Positions 26,285 through 39,448 of a DNA stretch of 64,000 bases are shown here, one piece after another (positions within the stretch are counted from its first letter, which is position 1; the number at the start of each line of letters is the position of its first letter). The notes beneath the pieces are model-generated. The model had not been told where the DNA came from. It did no database searches and was given only the letters and a program-made list of their open reading frames with translations. The translations under genes were made by a program, and so were the position numbers. Origin of the DNA: Acidobacteriota bacterium (GTDB taxonomy: Bacteria; Acidobacteriota; Blastocatellia; RBC074). The stretch covers positions 320,001 to 384,000 of the forward strand of contig JADJXM010000002.1 of assembly GCA_016715865.1 (NCBI GenBank), in the 5' to 3' direction.

Positions 26285-27629
26285 ATGAAAAGAACCATAT
26301 TATTCGCGACCTTTTTAACAGTTGTCTTCAGTCTGAATGTTCCCGCACAGACGCCGGAGGAACTATCGTTACTGGCAGGAGACACACATCACGACGATCG
26401 ATCCATCACGCGTGCGACATGCCGATCTTAAACGCTACCTCGATCAACTGCGAACCGAGGGTGTAAAGATAGAAGAAGTCGGGCGCTCGGGCGCCGGCCG
26501 TGAGATCTATCAAATGGAGTTCGGCAACGGGCCGTTCAAGGTTTTTCTGTGGTCCCAGATGCATGGCGACGAACCGACGGCGACAAGCGCACTGATCGAT
26601 CTGTTCCATTATTTACAGACCCATCGCAGCGATCCCTGGGTGACGACACTTGCTCGACAATTGACGGTTCGCGCCGTTCCGATGCTCAACCCGGACGGGG
26701 CTGAACTTTTTCAGCGACGCAACCTGCAGTTCATCGACATTAATCGGGACGCGCGGTCGCTGGTCACGCCTGAAGGGCGCTTGTTGAAGCAGCTTCGAGA
26801 TGACTGGGCTCCGGATCTCGGCTTCAATCTTCACAACCAGAATGTCAGGACGGCAGTGGGTGAGACCGGTAAACAGGCGACGATATCGCTGCTCGCCGTT
26901 GCTCACGACATTTACCGCAATGACAACCCCGGCAGAATCCGCAGCAAGAAGGTGTGCGCGATCATCTACGAAGCGCTCTCTCCCTTCATCTACGGTCATA
27001 TCGCGAAATATGATGACACCTTCAATCCGCGTGCATTTGGCGATCTGATCGGCAAATGGGGAACACCTGTCGTTTTGATCGAGACCGGAGCTCTGCAGGG
27101 GAAAACGGAGATGGAACTGGTTCAGCTCAACTTCGTCGCTCTCGGCTATTCACTCAAGGGGCTCGCCGACGGCGGAGTCGATCGCGCGAATCCGGCGATC
27201 TATGACGGCTTGCGTTACAACCAGGGCGGCGAGATCTTCACGATGCTGCTGCGAGGAGCCACGATTGTCAACCGACATCGTGAAGGCGATCTTCGCATAC
27301 CTCCATTTGTCGGAGACCTGGGTATCAATCGCGAGACTGGTTTCCGCGATGGCAAAACAATCCTTCGCGAAAATGTTCAGGAGATCGGCGACCTGACTGA
27401 CTTTCACGGTCTCGAAGAGTTTGATGCTTCTGAATTCGTGGTTATGCCGGCTGAAGGTGTGCTGAGGAACGGATCTGATGCCGCGTTGCTGTTTTATCGA
27501 AAGTCGCGTGGCGATAAGATCGACTGGAATGCGCCGGAACTCGAAAAAACGTTTCCGCCCGACGCCGTTTATCGAAAAGGACAGTGGAGCGGACGCGACC
27601 TGCCAGATAAAATCAAATCGGGCAAATGA
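26285..27629 (+). pseudogene. M14 zinc carboxypeptidase with frameshifted signal peptide
   Basis: The catalytic part is an open frame from about 26370 to 27629 (it can be opened at 26337). It has the zinc motif HGDE in WSQMHGDEPTATSALIDL, a third ligand in FNLHNQN, and a distal IETGALQG stretch, as in M14 peptidases. A perfect signal peptide, MKRTILFATFLTVVFSLNVPA, starts at 26285 but in a different frame, which then runs to a stop near 26430. The frames would join if one base were skipped around 26362-26380 (LSLLAG versus NYRYWQETH). Either a real frameshift inactivates export or one base is wrong in the sequence. Confidence 0.75.
26337..27629 (+). CDS. M14 carboxypeptidase catalytic frame
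   Basis: This is the 430-residue open frame of the locus described at 26285. Read from 26337, its first dozen residues (Arg-rich) are out-of-frame signal-peptide DNA and are unlikely to be native. From THITTIDPSRVRHADLK onward it is a normal M14-like peptidase. Confidence 0.7.
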   Translation: MFPHRRRRNYRYWQETHITTIDPSRVRHADLKRYLDQLRTEGVKIEEVGRSGAGREIYQMEFGNGPFKVFLWSQMHGDEPTATSALIDLFHYLQTHRSDPWVTTLARQLTVRAVPMLNPDGAELFQRRNLQFIDINRDARSLVTPEGRLLKQLRDDWAPDLGFNLHNQNVRTAVGETGKQATISLLAVAHDIYRNDNPGRIRSKKVCAIIYEALSPFIYGHIAKYDDTFNPRAFGDLIGKWGTPVVLIETGALQGKTEMELVQLNFVALGYSLKGLADGGVDRANPAIYDGLRYNQGGEIFTMLLRGATIVNRHREGDLRIPPFVGDLGINRETGFRDGKTILRENVQEIGDLTDFHGLEEFDASEFVVMPAEGVLRNGSDAALLFYRKSRGDKIDWNAPELEKTFPPDAVYRKGQWSGRDLPDKIKSGK

Positions 27630-27633
27630 ACAG

Positions 27634-27779
<146 letters not shown>

Positions 27780-27783
27780 CTTC

Positions 27784-28965
27784 TTACTCTTCCGGTGATT
27801 GCCTGCGGCGGCTGACGATCAGTTTTCCCTCGACTTCGGCGTGTTTGCGGAACCCGAGCAGGTGGAAGATCTCGATGACGAACCATCGAGCGATGCGTGT
27901 ATTGACCAGGTATGCCTGACCTTTCTCGGTCAGCGGATCAACGCCGGGCAACAGCGGCAGTATACGATCCGCATGAAGGCGCCGGAGCAGGGCAGAGACC
28001 TTGAGCCAGTATGGTTTTATCTCACGGACCAGGAAGAAACCGTCGTCCCCCTGTTTCTGATAAAGAGGCATAAAGAGGAAGCCGGATTCAGGCAGTCTGA
28101 TCTCTCCACGCCGGTCGCGTGCCACAACCTGCCCACGCCTGGCCTTGTGAAAATTCAGATATCCGGGATTCATCTCGAAATCATCGGACGTTGTAATGCC
28201 GTGACGATAACGCATTTCAAGCACCCCGGGTACGCCCCGGGCGGCAGCTTTCAGTTGCTGGCGTAAAGGCGTAACAGGCGGCGCATCATCCGGAGAGAGG
28301 CAACCTGCGCCGAGGAGGGTTATCCAGATCGCGTTTTCGTGATTTTGGACCGAGCTGGCGGCGTCGTGCTGGCCGGCCTCGAAGCCAATCGCAGCATGAC
28401 CAAGTTCATTAATATAGTTGAGGATCGTTCCATCCAGGTTTTCTTCAAGGCCCAGGATGATCGGAACCTTCATTTGCAGCGCAAGTCGTCGGTTGATAAG
28501 TGTGTCGCTGATGATCGCGAAAGGGGCCCCGTCCGCGGATGTCGTGTGAAGATCAAGAAAGATGGCGGATTCGGGGTTATGTCCGAGTGCTTTTTCTATC
28601 TCAGCCAGAAGCTCTCGCTGTTCGATATTTTCCGACGTTCCGTCGCTGACCTCACGCTCTGACTTGAGGGACCAGACGCGATGCGGCATCCACATGCGAT
28701 TAAGGTCCTGGTCAAGATAGCGAACGCCGCGGCTCAGTGCGCGTCGATTTCCGGCAAGCCCTATTAATTCGCCCTGGAATTGCGGTTTCGTTTCGCTCAG
28801 TCTTTTCAGTACATTCCTCAATGCGATCACGCCGGCCGGTTCATTGCCGTGAATTCCGCCGATGCAAACTACGATTGGCCCGGGTGCTGTTCCTCCATAC
28901 TGACCAATCTTGCGAACCAGGTCAGTCACGACATTCTCCTGTTTTTCGGTTGCCAGGCTTATCAT
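27784..28965 (-). CDS. succinylglutamate desuccinylase/aspartoacylase family protein
   Basis: From the ATG at 28965 (AAGGAGAGGAAG just upstream) it has 393 residues. The zinc motif HGNEP lies in VVCIGGIHGNEPAGVIAL, the distal ligand in FLDLHTTSADGAPF, and the catalytic Glu probably in IGFEAGQHD. These are features of the AstE/AspA branch of M14-like deacylases, which cleave N-acyl amino acids. It follows the PLP enzyme after 13 nt on the same strand, so both may act in amino-acid metabolism. Confidence 0.85.
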   Translation of the reverse strand: MISLATEKQENVVTDLVRKIGQYGGTAPGPIVVCIGGIHGNEPAGVIALRNVLKRLSETKPQFQGELIGLAGNRRALSRGVRYLDQDLNRMWMPHRVWSLKSEREVSDGTSENIEQRELLAEIEKALGHNPESAIFLDLHTTSADGAPFAIISDTLINRRLALQMKVPIILGLEENLDGTILNYINELGHAAIGFEAGQHDAASSVQNHENAIWITLLGAGCLSPDDAPPVTPLRQQLKAAARGVPGVLEMRYRHGITTSDDFEMNPGYLNFHKARRGQVVARDRRGEIRLPESGFLFMPLYQKQGDDGFFLVREIKPYWLKVSALLRRLHADRILPLLPGVDPLTEKGQAYLVNTRIARWFVIEIFHLLGFRKHAEVEGKLIVSRRRQSPEE

Positions 28966-28978
28966 CACTTCCTCTCCT

Positions 28979-30109
<1,131 letters not shown>

Positions 30110-30463
30110 TTTGCTCGATCCTTTTTATGCCACAACAGAGAGACTCACGGTATACACTTATCCCGCCCGCAAAATTGATATGGCAATTTCTATTCCACTG
30201 ATTTGAATGTATTTAAGTGCGCTGGACGGGTGAAATGTGTGAAATATTCCTCAAACCGTGCGTGGAATTTCGCGTGAGGGTAGTCAGGGGAAAGAGCTGC
30301 TTGCCGTGCCGTTTGCAACGTGATAGAAGAACCGGTGCAGGCTTTGGCCGCAACAGAAGATAGATATAAGGTAACTCCTCAGGCCATTGTGGCATATCCT
30401 GTGGAAATTCTTCTTCCCTCTATAGGCTGAGTAGTTACGATAAAAGTATAAAATGGAGAATCA
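30110..30463. other. intergenic region between divergent genes
   Basis: This 354-nt region separates the PLP-enzyme start from the altronate-dehydratase start. No gene is supported. A GGAG site at 30454-30457 serves the plus-strand gene, and a TATAAAAT stretch at 30446-30453 lies too close to it to be its -10. I see nothing else of note. Confidence 0.5.
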
Positions 30464-32011
30464 ATGAGCGACTCCGAAGGTAAAGTCAGTCCCGTAATAC
30501 AACTTAACATTAAAGATAACGTATGTGTCGCCCGGGCGCCTGTTCAGGCAGGTGAAGAGGTCGTCGTTGAAGGCCATAAAGTGATCGCGCGCGAGGCGAT
30601 CCAGCCCGGCCACAAAATCGCCCTGAGGCCGATTTCGACCGGCCAAAAGGTCTTCAAATACGGGGAGACCATCGGAAAGGCGATCCGTGATATTCAGCCT
30701 GGGGAATGGATACATACTCATAATATCGAACCCGATTTCTCGGGTAAGGAATACGAATACGCAACACAGGCGCCGGTGACGGTGCCGATGGATCGAGATG
30801 AAGCGGGAACCTTCATGGGCTATCTTCGAGAAAACGGGGATGTCGGAACAAGGAACTACATCGCTGTCATAGCCACGTCGAACTGTTCAAGTCATGTCGC
30901 GACTGAGATCGCATATGAGCTGCGAAACGTCGGGCATGAGACGCACGGGGTCGATGGCGTAGTTGCGGTACCTCATCAGGAAGGATGCGGTCATTCACAG
31001 GGTGAGGACACGTGGCAGCTCGAAAGGACGATTGCCGGGATGATCTATCATCCCAATGTCGGAGCTGTTCTCATGGTCAGCCTCGGATGCGAGGTAAATC
31101 AGATATCGAAGTATATCGGCACGACGCAACTGGGACAACAATCGTTCAGGAAAGGGAAGCTGATCGTCGGACTTGAGATGCAGTCAAGCGGAGGCACGCG
31201 CAGAACGGTTGCGGCGGGCATCGCCCAGGTCAAGCAGCTGATCGAACATTGCCGGCAGATGAAGCGGACTTCGCAGCCGATGAGCCGTATCCTGCTTGGC
31301 ACCAACTGCGGCGGATCGGACGCGTTTTCAGGAATATCGGCGAATCCGGCGCTTGGCCGTGCGAGCGATCTGCTGGTGCGAGCCGGAGGCACTTCGGTCC
31401 TGGCTGAGATTCCGGAATGCATGGGAGCGGAACATCTGCTGACACGTCGGTCTGCGGATGAGGCCACAGGGCGCCGTGTTATTGAGGTTATGGAATGGTA
31501 TCAGAACTATCTACGACGTTTCGGCGGTGGCTGGGACGACAATCCGTCGCCCGGAAACAAGGCCGGAGGGCTGACCAACATCACTGAAAAATCACTCGGT
31601 GCGGTCGCCAAAGGCGGAACGACGGCGCTGACGGGCGTTTTTGCTTACGCTCAAAGGGTCGATCGAAGCGGGTTCGTACTCATGAATACGCCTGGTTATG
31701 ACCCGGTCTCATTGACGGGCATTGCCGCCGGTGGGGCGAATATGATCTGCTTCACAACGGGGCGCGGGTCCGCAATCGGGTTTCCCGTCGTTCCGGTGAT
31801 CAAGATCGCATCGAATTCACGCATCGCTGACCGCATGGCTGATAATATAGATATCAATGCAGGCACAATCGTTGATGGCCAGACATCGATCCAGGATGTC
31901 GGACAGAATATTTTTGATACGATTCGCCGTGTTGCGTCAGGTGAAAGAACGAAAAGTGAAATGCTCGGCCATCAGGAATTCGTTCCGTGGCGTATCGGGC
32001 CCGTTCTCTGA
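30464..32011 (+). CDS. altronate dehydratase (UxaA) family protein
   Basis: The 515-residue protein has an N-terminal SAF domain (about 8-90, NVCVARAPVQAGEEV...ISTGQKVFKYGE) and a UxaA-type dehydratase domain: HQEGCGHSQGED, LGCEVNQ, GTNCGGSDAFSGISANPALG, ECMGAEHLLTRR, and MNTPGYDPVSLTGIAAGGAN. These enzymes dehydrate sugar acids such as altronate or galactarate using an iron centre. Single-chain SAF plus catalytic layout is typical. The ATG has GGAG six nt upstream. The downstream lipoprotein begins 26 nt later. Confidence 0.9.
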   Translation: MSDSEGKVSPVIQLNIKDNVCVARAPVQAGEEVVVEGHKVIAREAIQPGHKIALRPISTGQKVFKYGETIGKAIRDIQPGEWIHTHNIEPDFSGKEYEYATQAPVTVPMDRDEAGTFMGYLRENGDVGTRNYIAVIATSNCSSHVATEIAYELRNVGHETHGVDGVVAVPHQEGCGHSQGEDTWQLERTIAGMIYHPNVGAVLMVSLGCEVNQISKYIGTTQLGQQSFRKGKLIVGLEMQSSGGTRRTVAAGIAQVKQLIEHCRQMKRTSQPMSRILLGTNCGGSDAFSGISANPALGRASDLLVRAGGTSVLAEIPECMGAEHLLTRRSADEATGRRVIEVMEWYQNYLRRFGGGWDDNPSPGNKAGGLTNITEKSLGAVAKGGTTALTGVFAYAQRVDRSGFVLMNTPGYDPVSLTGIAAGGANMICFTTGRGSAIGFPVVPVIKIASNSRIADRMADNIDINAGTIVDGQTSIQDVGQNIFDTIRRVASGERTKSEMLGHQEFVPWRIGPVL

Positions 32012-32037
32012 ACCAAATGGAAATGGGAGTTGGAAGT

Positions 32038-33219
32038 ATGAAGAAGGTTATTCTCAGCGTCCTGATTGCCGGAATATCGGCATCACTTACAGGCTGTACC
32101 CAGTCGCCGTCATCTGACCAGGATGTCAGAAACGGCCTCAGTCCTGCATCTGTGCCCGCCGCGCAGCAATCGGCCGCGGAGCCGATTCCAAACTCGCTTC
32201 GTGCCACGCTGACCGGAAAGATCGATCGCAAATATGAGATCCAGATGGACCTTGAACGCGATGGCGACAAAATCAAGGGCACCTATTTTTATCAGCGCAC
32301 GGGAGCCATGAGCGTCGCATCAAAATACATCATGCTCGAGGGCAACATCGATTCTCTCGGCAATGTCTTGCTGACGGAAACAGATTTTAATGCTGAATCG
32401 GGAAAAGCACAGAAAACCGGGGAATTCAAAGGCAAGCTGACATCTGTCCCGGAAAATGATTCGTCTCGACTGCATTTCACCGGCTCCTGGATGCGTGCCC
32501 GTGACAAAAAAACGATGCCCTTTTCTCTGGTTGAATATGTTCCGAATCTGGGGGCGTCATTGACTCTGACTGAGGAGAAGAAATCAGATCAGAACAAGGT
32601 AAAACATTACGATCTCGAAACAGCTCTGCCGCGACTCAAGGGTTCCGATACAGTCCGGGCTGAGAAATTCAATCAAACGGTCGACAGGTTCGTCTCTACA
32701 CAAATCAGCGAATTCAAGGAGTTCGTCGAAGAGGAAGCAAAATCCGCTGCGACCCAACCCGGCCGCCGTGCCTCGGATATGAGCAACTCGCTCGAGATCG
32801 GTCATAGCATAACTTCATCCAGCGACAAACATATCAGCGCGCTCTTCACCTATTTCAGCTACACCGGCGGCGCCCATCCTAATACGAACACCGCTTCTCT
32901 CAATTACGATCTTGAAAAGGGAGCTCCAATCACGCTCGACAGTCTGTTCAAACCGGGATCGAACTATCTCAAAGTCATATCAGACTACTGCATCGCTGAG
33001 TTGAGCAAGCTGAAGGTTGGCGATGCCGATTGGATTCGACGCGGAGCCGGCCCTGACGCAGGGAATTTCAAAAGCTGGAATATCACACCGCAAGGGCTCA
33101 TGATTACCTTTGACGCTTATCAGGTCGCCAGTTATGCCGAAGGTCCTCAGGAAGTGGTCATACCTTATTCCGTCCTGAAAAATGTTATCAACCCCGGCGG
33201 CTTGCTGAACAGGTATTGA
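32038..33219 (+). CDS. lipoprotein with DUF3298-like C-terminal domain
   Basis: From the ATG at 32038 the protein has 393 residues. A lipoprotein signal ends in the lipobox LTGC (C about 20), so it should be anchored on a membrane. A Ser/Pro/Ala linker follows. A beta-rich middle region (about 60-180) precedes a RsiV/DUF3298-type domain with FTYFSYTGGAHPNTNTASLNYD and a closing FDAYQVASYAEGPQEVVIPYSVL. Function is unknown; DUF3298 is found in some anti-sigma factors and secreted proteins. Confidence 0.8.
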   Translation: MKKVILSVLIAGISASLTGCTQSPSSDQDVRNGLSPASVPAAQQSAAEPIPNSLRATLTGKIDRKYEIQMDLERDGDKIKGTYFYQRTGAMSVASKYIMLEGNIDSLGNVLLTETDFNAESGKAQKTGEFKGKLTSVPENDSSRLHFTGSWMRARDKKTMPFSLVEYVPNLGASLTLTEEKKSDQNKVKHYDLETALPRLKGSDTVRAEKFNQTVDRFVSTQISEFKEFVEEEAKSAATQPGRRASDMSNSLEIGHSITSSSDKHISALFTYFSYTGGAHPNTNTASLNYDLEKGAPITLDSLFKPGSNYLKVISDYCIAELSKLKVGDADWIRRGAGPDAGNFKSWNITPQGLMITFDAYQVASYAEGPQEVVIPYSVLKNVINPGGLLNRY

Positions 33220-33223
33220 TGCC

Positions 33224-33297
33224 GGAACGCCGACCTCAGGTCGGCATGTTTTAAAATAATTCAAAATTGTTTCATGCCAACCGGAGGTTGGCGTTCC
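33224..33297. repeat. GGAACGCCGACC-type inverted repeat
   Basis: The left arm GGAACGCCGACCTCAGGTCG at 33224-33243 continues to 33248. The right arm at 33273-33297 is its inverse with few changes. The loop is A/T-rich (33249-33272). It fills the gap between two genes on the same strand. Sister elements: 37131-37206 and a half-element at 39424-39448. Confidence 0.85.
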
Positions 33298-33314
33298 GTG
33301 TCCAGTCGCCAAAA

Positions 33315-34097
33315 ATGATCCATTTGACAGAGATCCATCTCAAAACGTCAGCAAAAACGAAGACGGGATTTCCGTTCACCCTGCCTCTTGTGAGGAACTT
33401 CGAACGGATTGAGTTCCGCACGCCGGTCACATTCTTTGTAGGCGAGAACGGATCAGGCAAGTCGACATTGCTTGAAGCAGTCGCAGCAGGAGTGAATGCC
33501 GTCGCGATCGGCGGGGAGGACATCGCTCGCGACAAGACTCTGGCGCCCGCCCGCGACCTGGGCAGACAGATGCGCTTCATCTGGCACAGCAAGACCCGCC
33601 ACGGATTCTTTCTGCGAGCCGAGGATTTCTTCAATTTTGCACGCCGGATGCAGCAATCGATGGCTGAGTTGCAGGAGATCGCCGATGGATTTGAGAAAGA
33701 GTATAGCGGTTACGGGCTCGATCTCGCCCGCGGATCGGTTCTCTCACAACGCCGCGCCCTGATCGAAAAGTATGGCGATAACCCGGATGGCAATTCACAC
33801 GGCGAAAGCTTCCTTAAAATATTTCAGGCGCGATTCGTTCCGAACGGATTGTACCTGCTGGATGAGCCGGAGGCGCCGCTCTCACCCCAGCGTCAGCTGG
33901 CTTTCCTCTTGATGATCGCCGAGATGGTCGATCAAGGCGCCCAGTTCATCATCGCAACCCATTCACCGATTCTGATGGCCTATCCTGAAGCGGTGATCTA
34001 CAACTTCGACAAGCATCCGGTCCGCGAAGCGGCGTTCGATGAAGTCGAGCACGTCTCACTGACTCGGGCTTTTCTGAAGAATCCAGAGGGCATTTGA
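33315..34097 (+). CDS. AAA family ATPase
   Basis: From the ATG at 33315 this is a 260-residue single-domain ATPase of the ABC/SMC-like AAA_21 type. Walker A is GENGSGKST (about 40-48) and Walker B is LYLLDEPEAPLS (about 180-191), followed by IATHSPILMAYPEA with the switch His. The coiled-coil insert is absent, so it is the short form often annotated as a predicted ATPase. No partner nuclease or transporter gene is adjacent. Confidence 0.88.
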   Translation: MIHLTEIHLKTSAKTKTGFPFTLPLVRNFERIEFRTPVTFFVGENGSGKSTLLEAVAAGVNAVAIGGEDIARDKTLAPARDLGRQMRFIWHSKTRHGFFLRAEDFFNFARRMQQSMAELQEIADGFEKEYSGYGLDLARGSVLSQRRALIEKYGDNPDGNSHGESFLKIFQARFVPNGLYLLDEPEAPLSPQRQLAFLLMIAEMVDQGAQFIIATHSPILMAYPEAVIYNFDKHPVREAAFDEVEHVSLTRAFLKNPEGI

Positions 34098-34099
34098 GG

Positions 34100-34985
<886 letters not shown>

Positions 34986-35017
34986 CTTGACTGGTTTGGT
35001 TCCTGTGGTTTGGGGTG

Positions 35018-35035
35018 AAGTAGAAAGTAAAAGTA
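35018..35035. repeat. short heptamer array upstream of ppk2
   Basis: AAGTAGAAAGTAAAAGTAC, roughly two units, lies in the 5' region of the ppk2 gene, inside the longer of its possible reading frames. Confidence 0.6.
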
Positions 35036-35188
35036 CAAGGAGGTCGTAAACTAAATTAGGACAGGGCAGCAAACAACCGGGCAGAAGCAGGTTCGGGGCT
35101 CCGGAATTTATTTCCAAAAAAGCCCTTTGCGGCCTGACTTTGGCTTTCGATTAACTTTCAGACTTAAATGCCAGAAAATTTAGTTTAC

Positions 35189-36124
<936 letters not shown>

Positions 36125-36153
36125 AATCGTCTTCTCCTTTGCATCTATTGGAT

Positions 36154-37041
36154 TCAGCTGGTGAATTTATATTTGCGCAGCCAGTCGGCGAGCAGTCCGG
36201 ACCAGGATTTGAGTGAATCATTATCCCGGGCCAGCCCGACGCCGTGGCGGCCTTTCTCATAGATATGCATTTCATATGGCACGCCGGCTTTGCGCAGCGC
36301 AGCGGCGAAGAGCAGGCTGTTTTCCAGCGGGACGGCTTTGTCGTCCTCAGTGTGAAAGAGGAAAGTCGGCGGAGTCCGCGCGTTGACCTGTTTTTCATTC
36401 GACATCAGCTCGATCAGCACAGGCGAGGGCGATTCGCCGAGCAGATTCCGGCGTGAACCGGCGTGTGTGAATGGATCGGTCATAGTGATGACAGGATAGC
36501 AGAGGATAGCCAGTGTCGGACGGCTGCTCAGACGGTCGATGCCGTCTCCAGTGTCGGATTGACCCTCATCCCAGTGAGTCGCTGCAGTCGATGCCAGATG
36601 GCCGCCGGCCGAAAAGCCCATGACGCCGACACGATTGATGTCGATTTTCCAGTCCTCGGCCTTTGACCGCGTGTATCGTATCGCCCGCAGCACATCCTTC
36701 ATCATTGAAGGATGCTTATATGTCGGACCGAGGCGATATTTCAGGACGACGGCGGTGATGCCGAGGCTGTTGAGCCAGACGGCGATGTCGTAACCTTCGT
36801 GTCGCGCCAGATTGCGATAACCTCCGCCGGGGCAGACGACGATCGCTGCGCCGGTCCTTGCCTCGGCCGGTGGCTGGTAGAGTTGTATGCTCGGTATATC
36901 TTCGGGCTTCGAGCCTTTGGCGCCGGGAGCGCCGTCAGGCCAGAGGGGAATTGGCGCGGGCTCGTTAGTAGTCTGGCTCAGGGTCGAGGTCGTAAACAGC
37001 AGCGACGAAATGAGAAATGCCATCCTCAGAATCTGTTTCAT
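36154..37041 (-). CDS. exported alpha/beta-hydrolase (acetyl-esterase type)
   Basis: From the ATG at 37041 the protein has 295 residues with a signal peptide (about 1-25). The esterase motifs are VVCPGGGYRNLARHEGYD (oxyanion hole), the nucleophile Ser in GVMGFSAGGHLAST, the acid in FLFHTEDDKAVP and the final His in KGRHGVGLA. This matches BD-FAE/xylan-esterase-like exported enzymes. An in-frame TTG two codons upstream also opens the frame. Confidence 0.88.
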   Translation of the reverse strand: MKQILRMAFLISSLLFTTSTLSQTTNEPAPIPLWPDGAPGAKGSKPEDIPSIQLYQPPAEARTGAAIVVCPGGGYRNLARHEGYDIAVWLNSLGITAVVLKYRLGPTYKHPSMMKDVLRAIRYTRSKAEDWKIDINRVGVMGFSAGGHLASTAATHWDEGQSDTGDGIDRLSSRPTLAILCYPVITMTDPFTHAGSRRNLLGESPSPVLIELMSNEKQVNARTPPTFLFHTEDDKAVPLENSLLFAAALRKAGVPYEMHIYEKGRHGVGLARDNDSLKSWSGLLADWLRKYKFTS

Positions 37042-37130
37042 ATTCAAGTTTGAGCGTTTGCGTCAGTGACGTATGGGAATCAAGGTGCAACGCTCAATTT
37101 ATGGCATATCTCACAGATTATGGCAATCAT

Positions 37131-37206
37131 GGAGCGCCGATGGAGCGCCGACCTCCAGTCGGCATGAACTGCGGCATCAGTCATGCCGACCGGAGGACGG
37201 CGCTCC
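37131..37206. repeat. GGAGCGCCGACC-type inverted repeat
   Basis: The left arm at 37142-37166, preceded by an extra GGAGCGCCGAT copy at 37131-37141, pairs with the right arm at 37182-37206. It lies 4 nt from the stop of the secretin-N-like gene. Same family as 33224-33297. Confidence 0.85.
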
Positions 37207-37210
37207 GGTC

Positions 37211-38014
37211 CTACATTTTCGCCGTCAGAACCAGGATGACAGCTCTGTCTTTCAACGTCGCAGTTCCGACAACGATCTTTTCTCCGGTACGGACGTTAAG
37301 GGACGTTGTTATTTCCGCACTTCCAAACGCGTTACTGACCTGATCATTAGCGCCTGATATCTCGAAGTTGAACCTCCTTAGCCAGATAAGGTTTTGATCC
37401 TCGGGTGTGGAACCGATATTATCACAAAGCAGGCGATAATTGACGTATGCATCCATGCCAGGTACGGCCGCTTTCCCCCTGCTGATGATGACCCCGTTTC
37501 TTAGGTTAGTTCGCTGAACGATCGTTGTCAGCAGTTGAAAGCTCTTGTAATTGAGTGTGGCCTGCAATTGCGTGACGACATCCTTCAATATCTGCGGATA
37601 CTGGTTGCCGTCCGCTTCATTGCCTGACGCCAACAGTATGTGAACCGTAATATCTACATCCCTCGGAGCAGACCTGGCTGCGCGGGGAGGAAGCGGGGCA
37701 TCCAGTCGTTTGATCGCCTCTTCGATGGTCGCGATATTCTCAGGAAAATCGCGGACTGTGATGGTTTTCAACTCATTATTGCCATTAATGGTGGATCCCT
37801 TGAATCCGCTGGTCAAAGCTCTCAGAACCGGGATCAAGTCTTCAGGAGTCCTGTGTTTGAGTTCGAAGATTCCACCCTTGAAACCCGAAAAATCGACATA
37901 TTGCGATTCTGGTTTCGGCTGCTCCTTCTTCTGCTCCTGTTGAGCCAATGATGTGACTACGGTCAGCAAGAGTATTGCCGAGAATGATAACGCGTTGTAA
38001 AGAATCTTATTCAT
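37211..38014 (-). CDS. exported secretin N-domain-like (NolW-type) protein
   Basis: From the ATG at 38014 (CAGGAG seven nt upstream) the protein has 267 residues and a signal peptide (about 1-24). Residues about 40-110 (FELKHRTPEDLIPVLRAL...ITVRDFPENIATIEEAIKRLDAP) resemble the N-terminal ring domain of secretins. No secretin barrel follows; the rest is beta-rich without a known match. It follows the anti-sigma gene after 34 nt and probably belongs to the same operon. Confidence 0.75.
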   Translation of the reverse strand: MNKILYNALSFSAILLLTVVTSLAQQEQKKEQPKPESQYVDFSGFKGGIFELKHRTPEDLIPVLRALTSGFKGSTINGNNELKTITVRDFPENIATIEEAIKRLDAPLPPRAARSAPRDVDITVHILLASGNEADGNQYPQILKDVVTQLQATLNYKSFQLLTTIVQRTNLRNGVIISRGKAAVPGMDAYVNYRLLCDNIGSTPEDQNLIWLRRFNFEISGANDQVSNAFGSAEITTSLNVRTGEKIVVGTATLKDRAVILVLTAKM

Positions 38015-38048
38015 AATTTCTCCTGAATTAAAAGCTTCGTACCTGGTG

Positions 38049-38678
<630 letters not shown>

Positions 38679-38721
38679 ATTGGCCTCTTCATTAAGTGTT
38701 TGACCGGGCGCTCGCTGACGC

Positions 38722-39345
38722 TCACGTTAGGAATCGGGCTCTGAAAGCCCGGATCTTTGACCGCGCTGAGCTGATCTGTGATCGGACAGTTGTCGGACTA
38801 GATCCGAGCAACTCAGCCACTTCACCTGTGGCCAATCCTTCCAGGTCCCGCAGGACTATCGCCTGCCGCTCTTTTTCAGTCAGAGTCAATAACGCTTTTG
38901 CAAGTAACTTCCTTTCCTGAGCAAGAATTGCAGCGCTCTCGGTCTTGTCTGAGCTGACCGGTTCGTTCAATCGCCCCGATTCAAACGCCTCATCGAGCGA
39001 TGATGTGTCTATTCGTGACCGTTTTCTGGCCTGATCGCGGCATACATTGACGACTATGCGGTAGAGCCAAGCCGAAAATTCATAAGATGGATCGTATTTA
39101 TGAAGATGACGGTAGACGCGCATGAAAGATTCCTGTGCGGCATCGAGGGCATCCTCGCGATTGCCGAGCAGTCGCCAGGCGAGAGACACGACACGGTTCT
39201 GGTGCTCGATCATCATTCTATCGAAAGCCTGCCGGTCGCCCGCCTGAGCCCTGGCGATCAGGCGGGCCATCGTGAGCGAGCCCTGAGTCGCCTCATTTTC
39301 ACCGCGGGTTTGGTCCATCATCAGTGTGACGTCGATCACTCTCAT
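38722..39345 (-). CDS. ECF-type RNA polymerase sigma factor
   Basis: The 207-residue protein has sigma region 2 (about 35-105, with EDALDAAQESFMRVYRHL and FSAWLYRIVVNVCRD) and region 4 (about 145-200, LTEKERQAIVLRDLEGLATGEVAELLGSSPTTVRSQISSA, split). Later ATGs (codons 9 and 10) are possible starts. It heads a three-gene minus-strand operon with its anti-sigma and the secretin-N-like gene. I could not identify a convincing self-promoter upstream. Confidence 0.92.
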   Translation of the reverse strand: MRVIDVTLMMDQTRGENEATQGSLTMARLIARAQAGDRQAFDRMMIEHQNRVVSLAWRLLGNREDALDAAQESFMRVYRHLHKYDPSYEFSAWLYRIVVNVCRDQARKRSRIDTSSLDEAFESGRLNEPVSSDKTESAAILAQERKLLAKALLTLTEKERQAIVLRDLEGLATGEVAELLGSSPTTVRSQISSARSKIRAFRARFLT

Positions 39346-39423
39346 CTTCCTTTTGCCCGGCCAGCTTTGTTCTCACCTTGATATACTCCATCTATGGTGA
39401 AAACGTTGAAAAGAATTTTACTC

Positions 39424-39448
39424 GGAACGCCGACCTCCGGTCGGCATG
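39424..39448. repeat. half of a GGAACGCCGACC palindrome
   Basis: The 25-nt arm is almost identical to the left arm at 33224-33248. It touches the stop codon of the following minus-strand gene, and no right arm is present. Confidence 0.75.

Noticed and set aside
30213..30395. Small minus-strand frame in the intergenic region
   Set aside because: No ribosome site, no recognisable domain and no supporting composition.
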